Part shown: piece by piece, positions 46,350 to 55,493 of the stretch
Layout of the letters: each line of letters starts with the position of its first letter
Position numbering within the stretch: position 1 is the stretch's first letter
Assembly: GCF_001904655.1 (NCBI RefSeq)
Contig: NZ_MRCC01000002.1
Coordinates: forward strand, 124,001-188,000
From: Chroogloeocystis siderophila 5.2 s.c.1
Lineage (GTDB): Bacteria; Cyanobacteriota; Cyanobacteriia; Cyanobacteriales; Chroococcidiopsidaceae
DNA: 64,000 nt
Direction of reading: 5' to 3'
The notes under the pieces: model-generated
Seen by the model: the letters and a program-made list of their open reading frames with translations, nothing else
What the model was told of the DNA's origin: nothing
The model's database searches: none
Position numbers and translations under genes: made by a program

Positions 46350-48221
46350 TTGAATAAAGCTGTGCGCCTCAAACCAACATTATTGAGTTACAGGCTACTG
46401 AAAGCTACGAGATTCTGGAGAAATAACCACCTTATTCTCCGTCAGTTTAAACACTTCCGCCTCGTTGCGATCGCTGCCATTGCATTTTCTTTACTTGCAG
46501 CAGTCTTTGAAGGAGTTACAATTGGTCTAATCTCGCTGTTTCTATCGAACTTTGCCGAGCCAGATAATCTTGCCAATATTCAAACAAAAATTCGCTGGGT
46601 AGACACTTTATTTTTAAGTGGAACTTTATCACCATTGAATAGGCTTTACCGAGTGACTGCTTTGATTTTTCTGGCTGTGTGGCTACGTTCTAGTTTCATT
46701 TATTTGGGAAACTATTATACTAGCCTTTCTGAAATTAATTTGACATATCGCTTACGCAAACAATTATTTGAACAGCTACACAGCCTGAGTCTAAGCTTTT
46801 TTGCTAAAAAGCGCCTTGGCGAGCTACTAAATAGCCTTCACAATGAAGTCAATCAAATTCGTTTAGCGTGTAATGTTGCCTCTATTTTTATCGCTAAAGG
46901 ATTCACCTTAGTAGTATATGTAGCATCGATGTTTTGGTTGTCTTGGCAGCTAACTATTATTTCACTTTTAATGTTTATTTTATTAGCTACAGGTTTAGCG
47001 ACACTACGAAGACAGGTAAGGCAAGCTAGTTTTGAAAATGTCCAAGCATCGCAAAAATTTACATCAATTTCAACAGAGTTTATCAGTGGTATACGTACTG
47101 TAAAAGCATTTTCATCACTTGAGTATGAACGCAAGCGCTTTTATACTGCTCTTGATGAATTATTTAACGCAAATTCTAAAGCAAAAGTAGCTGCTTCAGT
47201 AGTACAGCCTCTAACAGAAGGAGTTTCTACAACTGTCTTATTAATTATTTTAGCTGTCGCAGTTACACTTTCTTTTTCGGATCGAGATTTTCAGCTTGCC
47301 TCAATATTAACCTTTGTTTTTATATTATTACGTTTAGCACCCGTCGTTGCACATTTAAACGGGGCTTGGTCAAGATTTACAAGTTTTCAGGGTTCATTGG
47401 CAAATATTAAAGAACTTCTAAGAACTGATGATAAAACTTATTTACAAGATGGTCATATTCAGTTTAATGGACTTAAAAAAGCTATCGATTTTAAAGCAGT
47501 GGATTTCGGTTATAATCCTCAAAACTTAGTGTTGCAAAATATTACACTAACAATCAAAAAGGGACAGACGACTGCGTTAGTTGGTGCTTCTGGTGCAGGT
47601 AAAAGTACGCTGGCAGACTTGATTCCGCGCTTTTACGATCCAATTTACGGCAAGATTTTAATTGACGGCGTTGAGTTGCAGAAATTTAAAATGAATTCGC
47701 TACGACGCAAAATGGCAATCGTGAGCCAGGATACATTCATTTTTAATACTTCTGTACGGGAAAATATTACGTATGGTACAGAGAATGTCGATGAAGCAGC
47801 TGTTTGGGAGGCGGCACGACATGCGAATGCTTTGGAATTTATTCTCAAGCTCCCTGACGGCTTAGATACGAGGCTAGGAGATCGCGGAGTGTTACTGTCT
47901 GGAGGTCAGCGCCAACGAATTGCGATCGCGCGTGCTTTGTTGCGTAATCCAGAAATCCTTATTCTCGATGAAGCAACGAGTGCGTTAGATTCAGTTTCCG
48001 AAAGATTAATTCAAGAATCGTTAGAAAAGCTTTCACTTGGACGTACTGTGATTGCGATCGCACATCGTCTTTCTACTATTGTCAAAGCTGATTCTGTAGT
48101 AGTGCTTGAACAAGGTAGAATTGTGGAACAAGGAGGCTATCAAGAACTTTTAGAAAAACGAGGTAAACTGTGGAATTACCATCAGCTTCAGTACGACTTT
48201 AGTAAAACAAAACTTGATTAA
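46350..48221 (+). CDS. ABC exporter, MsbA/PglK type (transmembrane plus ATPase)
   Basis: 623 residues from TTG 46350; no ATG is available before the first helix. The membrane domain (about 35-330) has six segments; the ATPase has Walker A VGASGAGKST, signature LLSGGQRQRIAIARALL, Walker B ILILDEATSALDS and the His switch AIAHRLST. The family moves lipids, peptides or lipid-linked oligosaccharides (MsbA, PglK) across the inner membrane. No Wzx-type flippase is visible in the cluster, so this exporter may flip the lipid-linked repeat unit. Confidence 0.92.
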   Translation: MNKAVRLKPTLLSYRLLKATRFWRNNHLILRQFKHFRLVAIAAIAFSLLAAVFEGVTIGLISLFLSNFAEPDNLANIQTKIRWVDTLFLSGTLSPLNRLYRVTALIFLAVWLRSSFIYLGNYYTSLSEINLTYRLRKQLFEQLHSLSLSFFAKKRLGELLNSLHNEVNQIRLACNVASIFIAKGFTLVVYVASMFWLSWQLTIISLLMFILLATGLATLRRQVRQASFENVQASQKFTSISTEFISGIRTVKAFSSLEYERKRFYTALDELFNANSKAKVAASVVQPLTEGVSTTVLLIILAVAVTLSFSDRDFQLASILTFVFILLRLAPVVAHLNGAWSRFTSFQGSLANIKELLRTDDKTYLQDGHIQFNGLKKAIDFKAVDFGYNPQNLVLQNITLTIKKGQTTALVGASGAGKSTLADLIPRFYDPIYGKILIDGVELQKFKMNSLRRKMAIVSQDTFIFNTSVRENITYGTENVDEAAVWEAARHANALEFILKLPDGLDTRLGDRGVLLSGGQRQRIAIARALLRNPEILILDEATSALDSVSERLIQESLEKLSLGRTVIAIAHRLSTIVKADSVVVLEQGRIVEQGGYQELLEKRGKLWNYHQLQYDFSKTKLD

Positions 48222-48342
48222 TTTTAACTAAAAAGCTTCAAAAATAGTATCAATAACGACTTGATTTATTTGTGATAATATCATAATTTATACAACGCGT
48301 CTTTTAAGTTCAAAGGTAAACCCTGAAATATTTACCTAGTTC

Positions 48343-48363
48343 CTGAACTTATCTGTATTGAAA
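48343..48363 (+). promoter_or_regulatory. Upstream element, copy 3
   Basis: CTGAACTTATCTGTATTGAA, differing from the 38521 copy at few positions. A half-site AAGTTCA lies upstream at 48306-48312. It stands four bases before the small ORF at 48367 and about 285 bases before the phosphodiesterase gene, marking a likely internal promoter of the operon. Confidence 0.6.
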
Positions 48364-48366
48364 CAT

Positions 48367-48558
48367 ATGAGTCTTTTTAGGATCATATGCATAGTTGCAA
48401 TAATTCTCATTTTTGAGATAGCAATCTTTATTTTCACTCTGAATCACCACATTGAAGTAACAGCACATCAAATTAAATTACTACATTCTATTTTGCATAG
48501 CTTAAACGTGATGATTGCAATTCTAATATTGGCACAAACAGCGATCGCAACTAGATAA
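48367..48558 (+). CDS. Small two-helix membrane protein
   Basis: 63 residues from ATG 48367 (a TTG at 48358 is also open): SLFRIICIVAIILIFEIAIF forms one membrane helix and LNVMIAILILAQTAIATR a second, with a His-rich loop between. There is no ribosome site, and the conserved upstream element touches the start, so translation is uncertain. No family recognised. Confidence 0.45.
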   Translation: MSLFRIICIVAIILIFEIAIFIFTLNHHIEVTAHQIKLLHSILHSLNVMIAILILAQTAIATR

Positions 48559-48646
48559 CCCATCAAAACAGTCCGTAAGTTGTGTCAGTTTGTGAAGTCT
48601 TAGACAAGTCCTACTCTCCATTTTTGTCTATTCAAACAAAAGCTTT

Positions 48647-50305
48647 ATGAAGACTCCTGTAATTGCTATTGGCTTGGATGCAGCAGATAATTCACTCATT
48701 GAGGCATGGATGTCTCAAGGTCATCTCAAAAATCTTTGTCGCCTTCGCCAGCAGGGAACTTATACCCATTTACGCAATTTTGACCACTACAGAGCCGAGA
48801 CGCCCTGGACAACTTTTTTGACAGGTTGTTCTCCGCAGAAAACAGGTTATTGGGCACCTGTAAAATTGCGTCAAGGCAGCTATGACATTACAGAAATTGG
48901 CGCTTATGATTTTACGGAATATCCTCCGTTTTATGCGCTCAACGAAGATTACCGAGTTGCAATTTTTGACGTACCGCACTCCCGACCCAGCGAACAAGTC
49001 AACGGGATACAGGTTCATGCTTGGGGAGCGCACTCTCCCTTAGCAGCGACCGAATCACAACCTCCACAACTGTTGCACGAGCTAGAACGTCAACATGGTA
49101 AACATCCCACCTTACACAAAGATTTTGCTAGCTGTTTAGATATTTCTGCTTTGCACCGCCTCAGTCAAGGGCTGATAACAGGAATCTCTCGTCGCGCTGC
49201 TATTTGTCAAGATCTACTTCAACGAGAATCATGGGACTTATTTTTAACAGCCTTTGGTGAAACGCATTCAGCAGCACATTATTTCTGGCATCTCAGTCAA
49301 CCCGATCATCCCTTGTACTCATTACTAGCCGATACGACTGACGATCCTCTACTCGCAGTTTTCAAAGCTGTGGATCAAGCGATCGGCGAAATCGTAGCAC
49401 AAGTACCGGAGAATGCTTATGTCTTGGTGTTTTCTGGACATGGCATGGGTAGCAATGTCATGGATCTTCCCAGTATGGTGTTTCTACCAGAACTACTGTA
49501 TCGAATTAACTTTCCAGGTCGGATAGGAATAGCTGCAGGCGAATTAGGAACACCTCTTACACCACCATTAATAACAGGACGAGCTAAGCGAGGTTCTCTC
49601 GGAGCACTTTGGAGTCTAAAATGCGATCGCAACCCACTGCGAAGCTTCTTGCGGAAAAATACTCCAGGTAAAATCTTTGGTCGCTTAGAGCCATATCTTA
49701 ACTTCCAACAACCAGATTTAGTTTCTCCATTTCAATTGCAGCAGCAATCTGAGCCTCTGTACTATCAACCCGCACTTTGGTATAAACCTTTGTGGTCGCA
49801 AATGAAAGCGTTTGCACTACCAAGCTTTTCTGAAGGGTACATTCGGATTAATCTACAAGGAAGAGAACCCGCAGGAATTGTTACAACCGCCGAATATGAA
49901 GCAGTATGCGATGAACTGAGCCAACATCTGTATCGGCTCATCGATGCGCGCACGGGTAAGCCAATGGTCAAACAGGTAATTCGTACGCGTCAAGATGCCA
50001 CTGATAAAGATCCTAAGTTACCTGATGCTGATTTAGTCGTGATTTGGCAAGAAGAACACGCAACTGATGTAGTTGATAGCCCTTCTTTTGGAAGGATTGG
50101 TCCCGTTCCCTATTTCCGCACAGGTAGCCATCGTTCTAGAGGCTTTTTCTTAGCAAAAGGTCCAGATATTGTTCCTGGTTCTAGTTTACCAGTAGGTCAT
50201 GCACTCGATTTAGCACCGACAATCCTTAACCTTATGGGTGCTGCAATTCCTGAATATTGTGAAGGTAAATCAATGTTGAAAACAGCTTCTGCGTTAGTCG
50301 GCTAA
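48647..50305 (+). CDS. Alkaline phosphatase-superfamily phosphodiesterase/phosphotransferase
   Basis: 552 residues. Type I phosphodiesterase pattern: IAIGLDAADNSLIEAW (first metal Asp), TPWTTFLTGCSPQKTGYW (nucleophile Thr region), FGETHSAAHYFWHL, VFSGHGMGSN and FRTGSHRSRGFF for further metal ligands. No membrane segment is seen. The fold includes nucleotide pyrophosphatases and phosphoglycerol or phosphoethanolamine transferases. In a polysaccharide operon it may remove or transfer a phosphate-containing group; the exact reaction is open. Confidence 0.83.
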   Translation: MKTPVIAIGLDAADNSLIEAWMSQGHLKNLCRLRQQGTYTHLRNFDHYRAETPWTTFLTGCSPQKTGYWAPVKLRQGSYDITEIGAYDFTEYPPFYALNEDYRVAIFDVPHSRPSEQVNGIQVHAWGAHSPLAATESQPPQLLHELERQHGKHPTLHKDFASCLDISALHRLSQGLITGISRRAAICQDLLQRESWDLFLTAFGETHSAAHYFWHLSQPDHPLYSLLADTTDDPLLAVFKAVDQAIGEIVAQVPENAYVLVFSGHGMGSNVMDLPSMVFLPELLYRINFPGRIGIAAGELGTPLTPPLITGRAKRGSLGALWSLKCDRNPLRSFLRKNTPGKIFGRLEPYLNFQQPDLVSPFQLQQQSEPLYYQPALWYKPLWSQMKAFALPSFSEGYIRINLQGREPAGIVTTAEYEAVCDELSQHLYRLIDARTGKPMVKQVIRTRQDATDKDPKLPDADLVVIWQEEHATDVVDSPSFGRIGPVPYFRTGSHRSRGFFLAKGPDIVPGSSLPVGHALDLAPTILNLMGAAIPEYCEGKSMLKTASALVG

Positions 50306-50449
50306 AAACACCATATAGAACCTTACATCAAGCATAAATTCATGTTAAGTGAAACGTTGCTGCACTCAGCATGACAAAGCAAAGATCGTTCCACAATGAG
50401 CAAGCTAAACCTACTTTTGTTCACTACTTGTTAATCAAGATCAACCAAG

Positions 50450-51838
50450 ATGACAGAAACTTTAAGAATTCCTCGTTTTGTGCCTACAAAATTAAATTGG
50501 AAGGCTTTGAATTATCTAGGTTTGGGTATAGTCAATGCGACTATTTGGGGCATCGCTTTTTTTTATTTGCAAACTGCACCACGCACATACACGAGTTCTT
50601 GGACAGTTGCCTTGCCTAAAGGCGGTGAGCAAGCTAATGTTAACTTACCTGGGATTGGAACCGCTTCTTCATCTGCTCAGTCGCCATACAGTAGTAAATA
50701 TGACGATCCCCGCGCCAACTATCAATATATCGCTACAACCCAGCCTGTACTACAAGTTGCAGCTAGCAAGCTGAATATGGATGTAGATGACTTTGGCGAA
50801 CCTCGAATCAAGCTTATGGATGATACAATGCTTCTCCAGTTTGAATTTGAGGGAACCACCCCCAATGAAGCACAGCTAAAATCTTTAGCTCTGCATGAAG
50901 CTTTAGAGGAAAGACTCAACGAACTCAGAACTCAAGAAGCGGCTCAAAAAGATGTTAGGCTACAATCTGCCCTTTCTACGGCAGGGCAAAAGCTAAAAGA
51001 AGCTCAGCAACGCCTTTCTACTTTCCAAGCTCGTTCGGAATTAAACTCTGACAATCAAATTGCCCAGCTTTCTTCTAATATTGAAGCATTGCGCAAAGAG
51101 CAAGTTCAAATAATCGCGCAACATCAATTGTCAGACGCTCGTTTGCAGCAACTGTCAACGACTTTAGAGCTATCACCGCAACAAGCGGCAGAGGCTTTTA
51201 ACCTGCAAACTGATCCCTACTTTCAACAAATTTTAAGTGACAACGGGAAGTCTAGTGCTACTTTAGTCGATTTAAACTCGCGATTGACACCCAATAATCC
51301 GTCAGTGATTAACGAGCAAGAGAAACAAGCAGCTTCTCAGACAGCAATGTTAGCACGCAGTCAGGCATTGCTTAATAAACCCGTAACGGTAGAATACTTA
51401 GAGCAACTTAACCTCAATAACAGCCCATCGCGACAGCAGTTGCTACATACGTTAGTTTCAGTGCAAGCAGATAAACAAGGACTACAGTCGCAAGCACTCG
51501 AATTGGATAGACAAATGGGAATACTTGAGAATCGGCTCAAAGCTTTGACGCAGCAACAAATTGTAGAAAACAACCTCCGGCGAGATGTACAAATTGCAGA
51601 AGCAATCTTCTCCTCAACAATTACTCAACTCGATCTTCGCAGTTCTGATGTCTTTGGTTCTTATCCTCAGATTCAATTAATCGAAGAACCAAGCTTACCA
51701 ACATCGCCGAGTTCGCCTAAATCATTCTATGTTTTTGCAGGTGCTAGCTTTGCTTCTCTATTTTTGACTACTGGACTCATACTCTTCGGGCTAAGTCAGT
51801 CCCCATCAAGACTTCCTAGACAAGTTGAGCCTGCTTAA
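50450..51838 (+). CDS. Wzz/GumC-like polysaccharide co-polymerase without kinase domain
   Basis: 462 residues. The N-terminal membrane segment (IVNATIWGIAFFYLQT) and the periplasmic coiled-coil region (about 140-400: LQSALSTAGQKLKEAQQRLS, LSSNIEALRKEQVQ) are typical. A second membrane segment is at the C terminus (FYVFAGASFASLFLTTGLIL) after LPTSPSSPKSFY, the proline-rich motif before it. No Walker motifs or tyrosine tail follow, so it is a PCP without fused BY-kinase. It would control chain length and link polymerisation to export. Confidence 0.88.
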   Translation: MTETLRIPRFVPTKLNWKALNYLGLGIVNATIWGIAFFYLQTAPRTYTSSWTVALPKGGEQANVNLPGIGTASSSAQSPYSSKYDDPRANYQYIATTQPVLQVAASKLNMDVDDFGEPRIKLMDDTMLLQFEFEGTTPNEAQLKSLALHEALEERLNELRTQEAAQKDVRLQSALSTAGQKLKEAQQRLSTFQARSELNSDNQIAQLSSNIEALRKEQVQIIAQHQLSDARLQQLSTTLELSPQQAAEAFNLQTDPYFQQILSDNGKSSATLVDLNSRLTPNNPSVINEQEKQAASQTAMLARSQALLNKPVTVEYLEQLNLNNSPSRQQLLHTLVSVQADKQGLQSQALELDRQMGILENRLKALTQQQIVENNLRRDVQIAEAIFSSTITQLDLRSSDVFGSYPQIQLIEEPSLPTSPSSPKSFYVFAGASFASLFLTTGLILFGLSQSPSRLPRQVEPA

Positions 51839-51967
51839 TTGCTGTACCCAGCTGGCAAAGGGTAAATCAGTTTAAGTGCGATCGCTTACTTGCGACGTCA
51901 TTTTCCAGGTAAGTGAGGTGACACGAAAGTAAGTTTTGTAAATGATTTCACACAATAACTTGTACCA

Positions 51968-53236
51968 ATGAAACCTTGTAATTTTGAAGAGAAAGTCATT
52001 TGGTATTCTATTCTGGGTACTTACGGGTTCTATTTTACTGGCTTACTTTACTACGTTCCACCCGCGATCGCTTGGATACTCGCTTGTTATCTGATTAAAA
52101 AGGCGTGGCTGCAAAAAGACAACGCATTTGAAACTGGTAAGATCGCTATCCCTTGGGAAGTTTGGGTATGGATTATTGCAATGGCAGCGATAGAATTTGC
52201 CACTATTTTTGGTCATGCCGATTTCAATTTGGGAAGAGCAAGTCTCATAAAAGCTACGTTCGGTTGGGCTAAAGGATGGGCACTTCTAGCCATATTTCCT
52301 CTCATTGGTTGCCTAAGTATTAGACCAAAGTTAGTGTGCCGTGCAGTTTGTCTATTATGTCTTCAATCCCTCATTTATCTTACTTTTTGCTATGTAGCAT
52401 CATTAGTTAGTCTCAATATTTCTTATACTGCTCCCCTCAACTTTTTTGGTGGAGCAAGGTTAGGTTTTTTCGTAACTTTTTATACCATTGAAAATGGTTG
52501 GCTTCGCCTTCCTTTATTTGCCCCATGGGCTACTGTTGTTGGGTTTGTTGGCAATGTATTTTTACCTTTATGTCTTTTAGAAAAAAATCGACGACTGCGA
52601 TGGATTGGAATTGTTACCTCAATTTTAATGTGCTGGTTTTCTGGTTCTAGAGTCAATATGTTAGCTTTACCTACAGCTTGGATCGCTACTCAGATTTTGT
52701 CTAGTTTTCAGCGCCCATTTCTTTGGCTAACAGCTGGTTTTTCCAGTTTAGTTACTGGATTATTAGCACCAAGTTTAATTAATGCGATCGCATCATTTAA
52801 AGATTGGATGCGGAGTTTACGTGCCAATTCTAACAGCGATCGCGAAGCTTTAGACAGAATTGCTATCCGACGTTGGGCAGAAGCCCCAATTACTGGTCAT
52901 GGTGTTACCGATTCAGGTCCTAGTAGAATTGTAGATGTTAATATTGGCACTCATAATAATTGGACTGGTTTACTATTTATTAATGGGATTGTTGGTGTTT
53001 TAGCTCTTGGCGTGTCTTTATCATGTAGCTTTATAAGCTTAGTTGTTCGTTCCCAAGAAAGCCAAACGGCTAAAAGTGCCCTTCAGATTCTTCTAATTAT
53101 ATTTTGCAATACGTTTGTTGATAGCCTCAACATGACTGCCTATCTCGTAGCTCCTGGTTTAATTTTTCTTGGTACTGTCTTTCGGGAACCTTTACTGAAA
53201 CAGGAAAAGAGATTGGTATTACCAATTTCTAGTTAA
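51968..53236 (+). CDS. O-antigen ligase/polymerase-like membrane protein (Wzy/WaaL type)
   Basis: 422 residues with about ten membrane segments. The conserved loop and following motif GHGVTDSGPSRIVDVN, NIGTHNNWTGLLFINGIVG (including the key His of the family) and SGSRVNMLALP are present. The fold joins lipid-linked repeat units into chains (Wzy) or ligates them to an acceptor. Next to the co-polymerase gene, Wzy-type polymerisation of the exopolysaccharide is the likely role. Confidence 0.88.
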   Translation: MKPCNFEEKVIWYSILGTYGFYFTGLLYYVPPAIAWILACYLIKKAWLQKDNAFETGKIAIPWEVWVWIIAMAAIEFATIFGHADFNLGRASLIKATFGWAKGWALLAIFPLIGCLSIRPKLVCRAVCLLCLQSLIYLTFCYVASLVSLNISYTAPLNFFGGARLGFFVTFYTIENGWLRLPLFAPWATVVGFVGNVFLPLCLLEKNRRLRWIGIVTSILMCWFSGSRVNMLALPTAWIATQILSSFQRPFLWLTAGFSSLVTGLLAPSLINAIASFKDWMRSLRANSNSDREALDRIAIRRWAEAPITGHGVTDSGPSRIVDVNIGTHNNWTGLLFINGIVGVLALGVSLSCSFISLVVRSQESQTAKSALQILLIIFCNTFVDSLNMTAYLVAPGLIFLGTVFREPLLKQEKRLVLPISS

Positions 53237-53298
53237 AATTTTTGTTACAAAAGCCCTATTTTTGGAATTATATCAAAGTAGTTTGTAGGAAGAAAAAT

Positions 53299-54066
53299 AT
53301 GAAAAGTTCTGCCAAAATATTACAAAATGAGATCAGCAAAGCACAGAGAATTCTTGACAAGGAACTAGCAAATAAAAGTTATTTAAAGGTGTTAGAAGTA
53401 GGCTGTGGCTCTTGTAGTCGCCTTCATATTGCGCAAAACAAGAATATGGTCGGTATTGATATTTCAGAGAAGCAACTTCAAAGAAACAACACTCTCAATG
53501 AAAAAATACAAGGTGATATACAAAGTTATAACTTCCCTGAATCTAGTTTTGATTTAATTGTATGCTGGTGGATTTTAGAGCATCTACCACAACCAGAAAA
53601 AGCTTTATTAAACTGCCAAAAAGCTCTCAAAGAGGATGGAATAATTATTATTGCTTCTCCTAATGTATTCTCATTAAAGGGAATCATTACAAAGTATACG
53701 CCTCATTGGTTTCATGTCTGGTCATATAGATTTATCTTTGGTCAGCAACTAGCAGGTATCGAAGATAGAGCACCTTTTCGCACTTTCTTAAAATCTTCTA
53801 TTTCGGCAGCAGCAATTAAGAAATTTGCTCAAGACAACGAGCTTTCCGTTGAGTATTTTAGTCCTTATGAGTCGCCCAAACAAATGAGACTCCGAAAAAC
53901 ATATTTTGTTACAGGTTTCTTATGGTCGTCAATTAAGTCAATAACTAGGCTGCTAAGTTTAGGCACAATCGATGCAGAGAACACCGAGTACATCGCAATT
54001 TTGAAAAAGACAACAAACCAGCACAAAACACCATCTGATAAAGCTTTAGAAACTATAGCTGTTTAG
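53299..54066 (+). CDS. SAM-dependent methyltransferase (class I)
   Basis: 255 residues from ATG 53299, preceded by TAGGAAG; a TTG at 53242 is in frame but less suitable. SAM motifs: VLEVGCGSCSRLHIAQ, VGIDISEKQLQRN, FDLIVCWWILEHLPQPEKAL and KEDGIIIIASPNVFSL. It is the last gene of the plus-strand operon, followed by a terminator, and probably methylates a sugar of the repeat unit. Confidence 0.87.
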   Translation: MKSSAKILQNEISKAQRILDKELANKSYLKVLEVGCGSCSRLHIAQNKNMVGIDISEKQLQRNNTLNEKIQGDIQSYNFPESSFDLIVCWWILEHLPQPEKALLNCQKALKEDGIIIIASPNVFSLKGIITKYTPHWFHVWSYRFIFGQQLAGIEDRAPFRTFLKSSISAAAIKKFAQDNELSVEYFSPYESPKQMRLRKTYFVTGFLWSSIKSITRLLSLGTIDAENTEYIAILKKTTNQHKTPSDKALETIAV

Positions 54067-54103
54067 TAGATAAGTATACTCTTGGTTAAAAACGTAACAA
54101 ATT

Positions 54104-54132
54104 AACCCCAATATTGAACTGGGGTTTGTTTT
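54104..54132. terminator. Bidirectional terminator ending the polysaccharide operon
   Basis: AACCCCA (54104-54110) and TGGGGTT (54120-54126) form a stem followed by TGTTTTT on the plus strand, 38 bases after the methyltransferase stop. It lies between convergent operons and can serve both. Confidence 0.85.
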
Positions 54133-54164
54133 TCCGAATTAAACTGAAGCAAATTATGTCAACC

Positions 54165-55229
54165 TTAGCTAATCACTAAACGTAATCGCCGCCAAACATA
54201 TTGAGGTATATTATTAATTCTATTTGTATTAGCTAATAAAGCTCGTGATCCAGCAAAAGGTAAAGTTATCCATAGCCAAAGAATTAGAAGAAATGGAAGA
54301 CGAACTGGCTGTTTTGTATAGCCTGCTTTTAGCAACTGCTGTCCACAGCAAAATTGAAAAATTGCAACTTCTGCATCACTAAGTTTTTCTTGCCAGCGAT
54401 ATGCTGGTTCACTAGACAAACCAGAACCATTACTCCAAGAGTTTGAGTACGAGCTATTTACTAAACCAACTGTATGCATCGAGGGTTCATAATCTAAAGA
54501 TAGCCAGTTTGTTAAGGATTTAAGCGATGACTCAGGACAGGTAACTAAGTTTTCAAATTGCTGAATGTAAACACGGCTTTCCCCAAATTGAGCACGTGCC
54601 TTGAGTGCTGCATTAAGAGCCGCTTTCCAAATTAAACTAATAATTATCAAATTATACGAGTTCTTTATTCTTCGTTTTTCTGTAAGTGACTTGCTACTAC
54701 TATCAGATCTCCATTGACTCTTCCAAAAGTCACGATAGGAAGCAATGACGCCTCCTGGGTTACGAACCATACAAATAACTTTTGCATCAGGATAGCGGTT
54801 TAAAATTTCAGCTATTTTAAAGATATGTCTTGGTGTTTTTTCTCCAAATATAGTTTTGTTTTTGTTCTGAGCGCAAAGCTGGCAATATGCCTCAAAATAC
54901 GAATCTGTTCCACAGCCTATTTGCTGAGCTAAAGAACGTAACTTCATACGATCCATCCAACCTTGCTCCGGATCTCCTTTTGCTTCATATGCCTTATGGG
55001 TTAGAGCAAGAAAGTAATCTTCAGTAACTTGTATCTCTTGAGAAGATAATGGTTTTTGCTCTCGTCCAGACATTTTGACACGTAAATCATCAAAATAATG
55101 AGTTTCTTTAGAGATGTAAACGTTTGAATGTTTGCTAAGAATTTGCCTCATTAAAGTTGTGCCAGAACGAGATGTTCCAACGATGAATATCATGGTCTTT
55201 TTTGGTGCTTCATTTTTACTTTTTTCCAT
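54165..55229 (-). CDS. Sulfotransferase, polysaccharide cluster
   Basis: 354 residues: PAPS loop FIVGTSRSGTTLMRQILSK at the N terminus, 3'-phosphate site VICMVRNPGGVIASYRDFWK, and a C-terminal hydrophobic segment (FLLILWLWITLPFAGSRAL) that may tether it to the membrane. It is the third sulfotransferase of the cluster and differs from the other two in length and C terminus, so it likely acts on a different position or acceptor. A 264-base AT-rich gap lies upstream. Confidence 0.88.
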   Translation of the reverse strand: MEKSKNEAPKKTMIFIVGTSRSGTTLMRQILSKHSNVYISKETHYFDDLRVKMSGREQKPLSSQEIQVTEDYFLALTHKAYEAKGDPEQGWMDRMKLRSLAQQIGCGTDSYFEAYCQLCAQNKNKTIFGEKTPRHIFKIAEILNRYPDAKVICMVRNPGGVIASYRDFWKSQWRSDSSSKSLTEKRRIKNSYNLIIISLIWKAALNAALKARAQFGESRVYIQQFENLVTCPESSLKSLTNWLSLDYEPSMHTVGLVNSSYSNSWSNGSGLSSEPAYRWQEKLSDAEVAIFQFCCGQQLLKAGYTKQPVRLPFLLILWLWITLPFAGSRALLANTNRINNIPQYVWRRLRLVIS

Positions 55230-55493
55230 AATTCAAAGTCCTTGAGTAGATTAAAATTTATGACTTTTCAGCCAAAATTATTGTCTAACAAACTATAGAA
55301 ATATAGCGGATAATTAAGTTGCCAAAAGCAAAGCATAATGTTTGTATTTTGAAGCAAAGAAGGATTGCTATGATTGCTATGCTGTATTCTTTTGACTTTA
55401 TCAAAGCTTATCTAAGAGGAGGAGACAATATTGAATTTCACATATAACTATATAAATTATATATAAGTACAGATCTATTAAAATAGATAAAAA

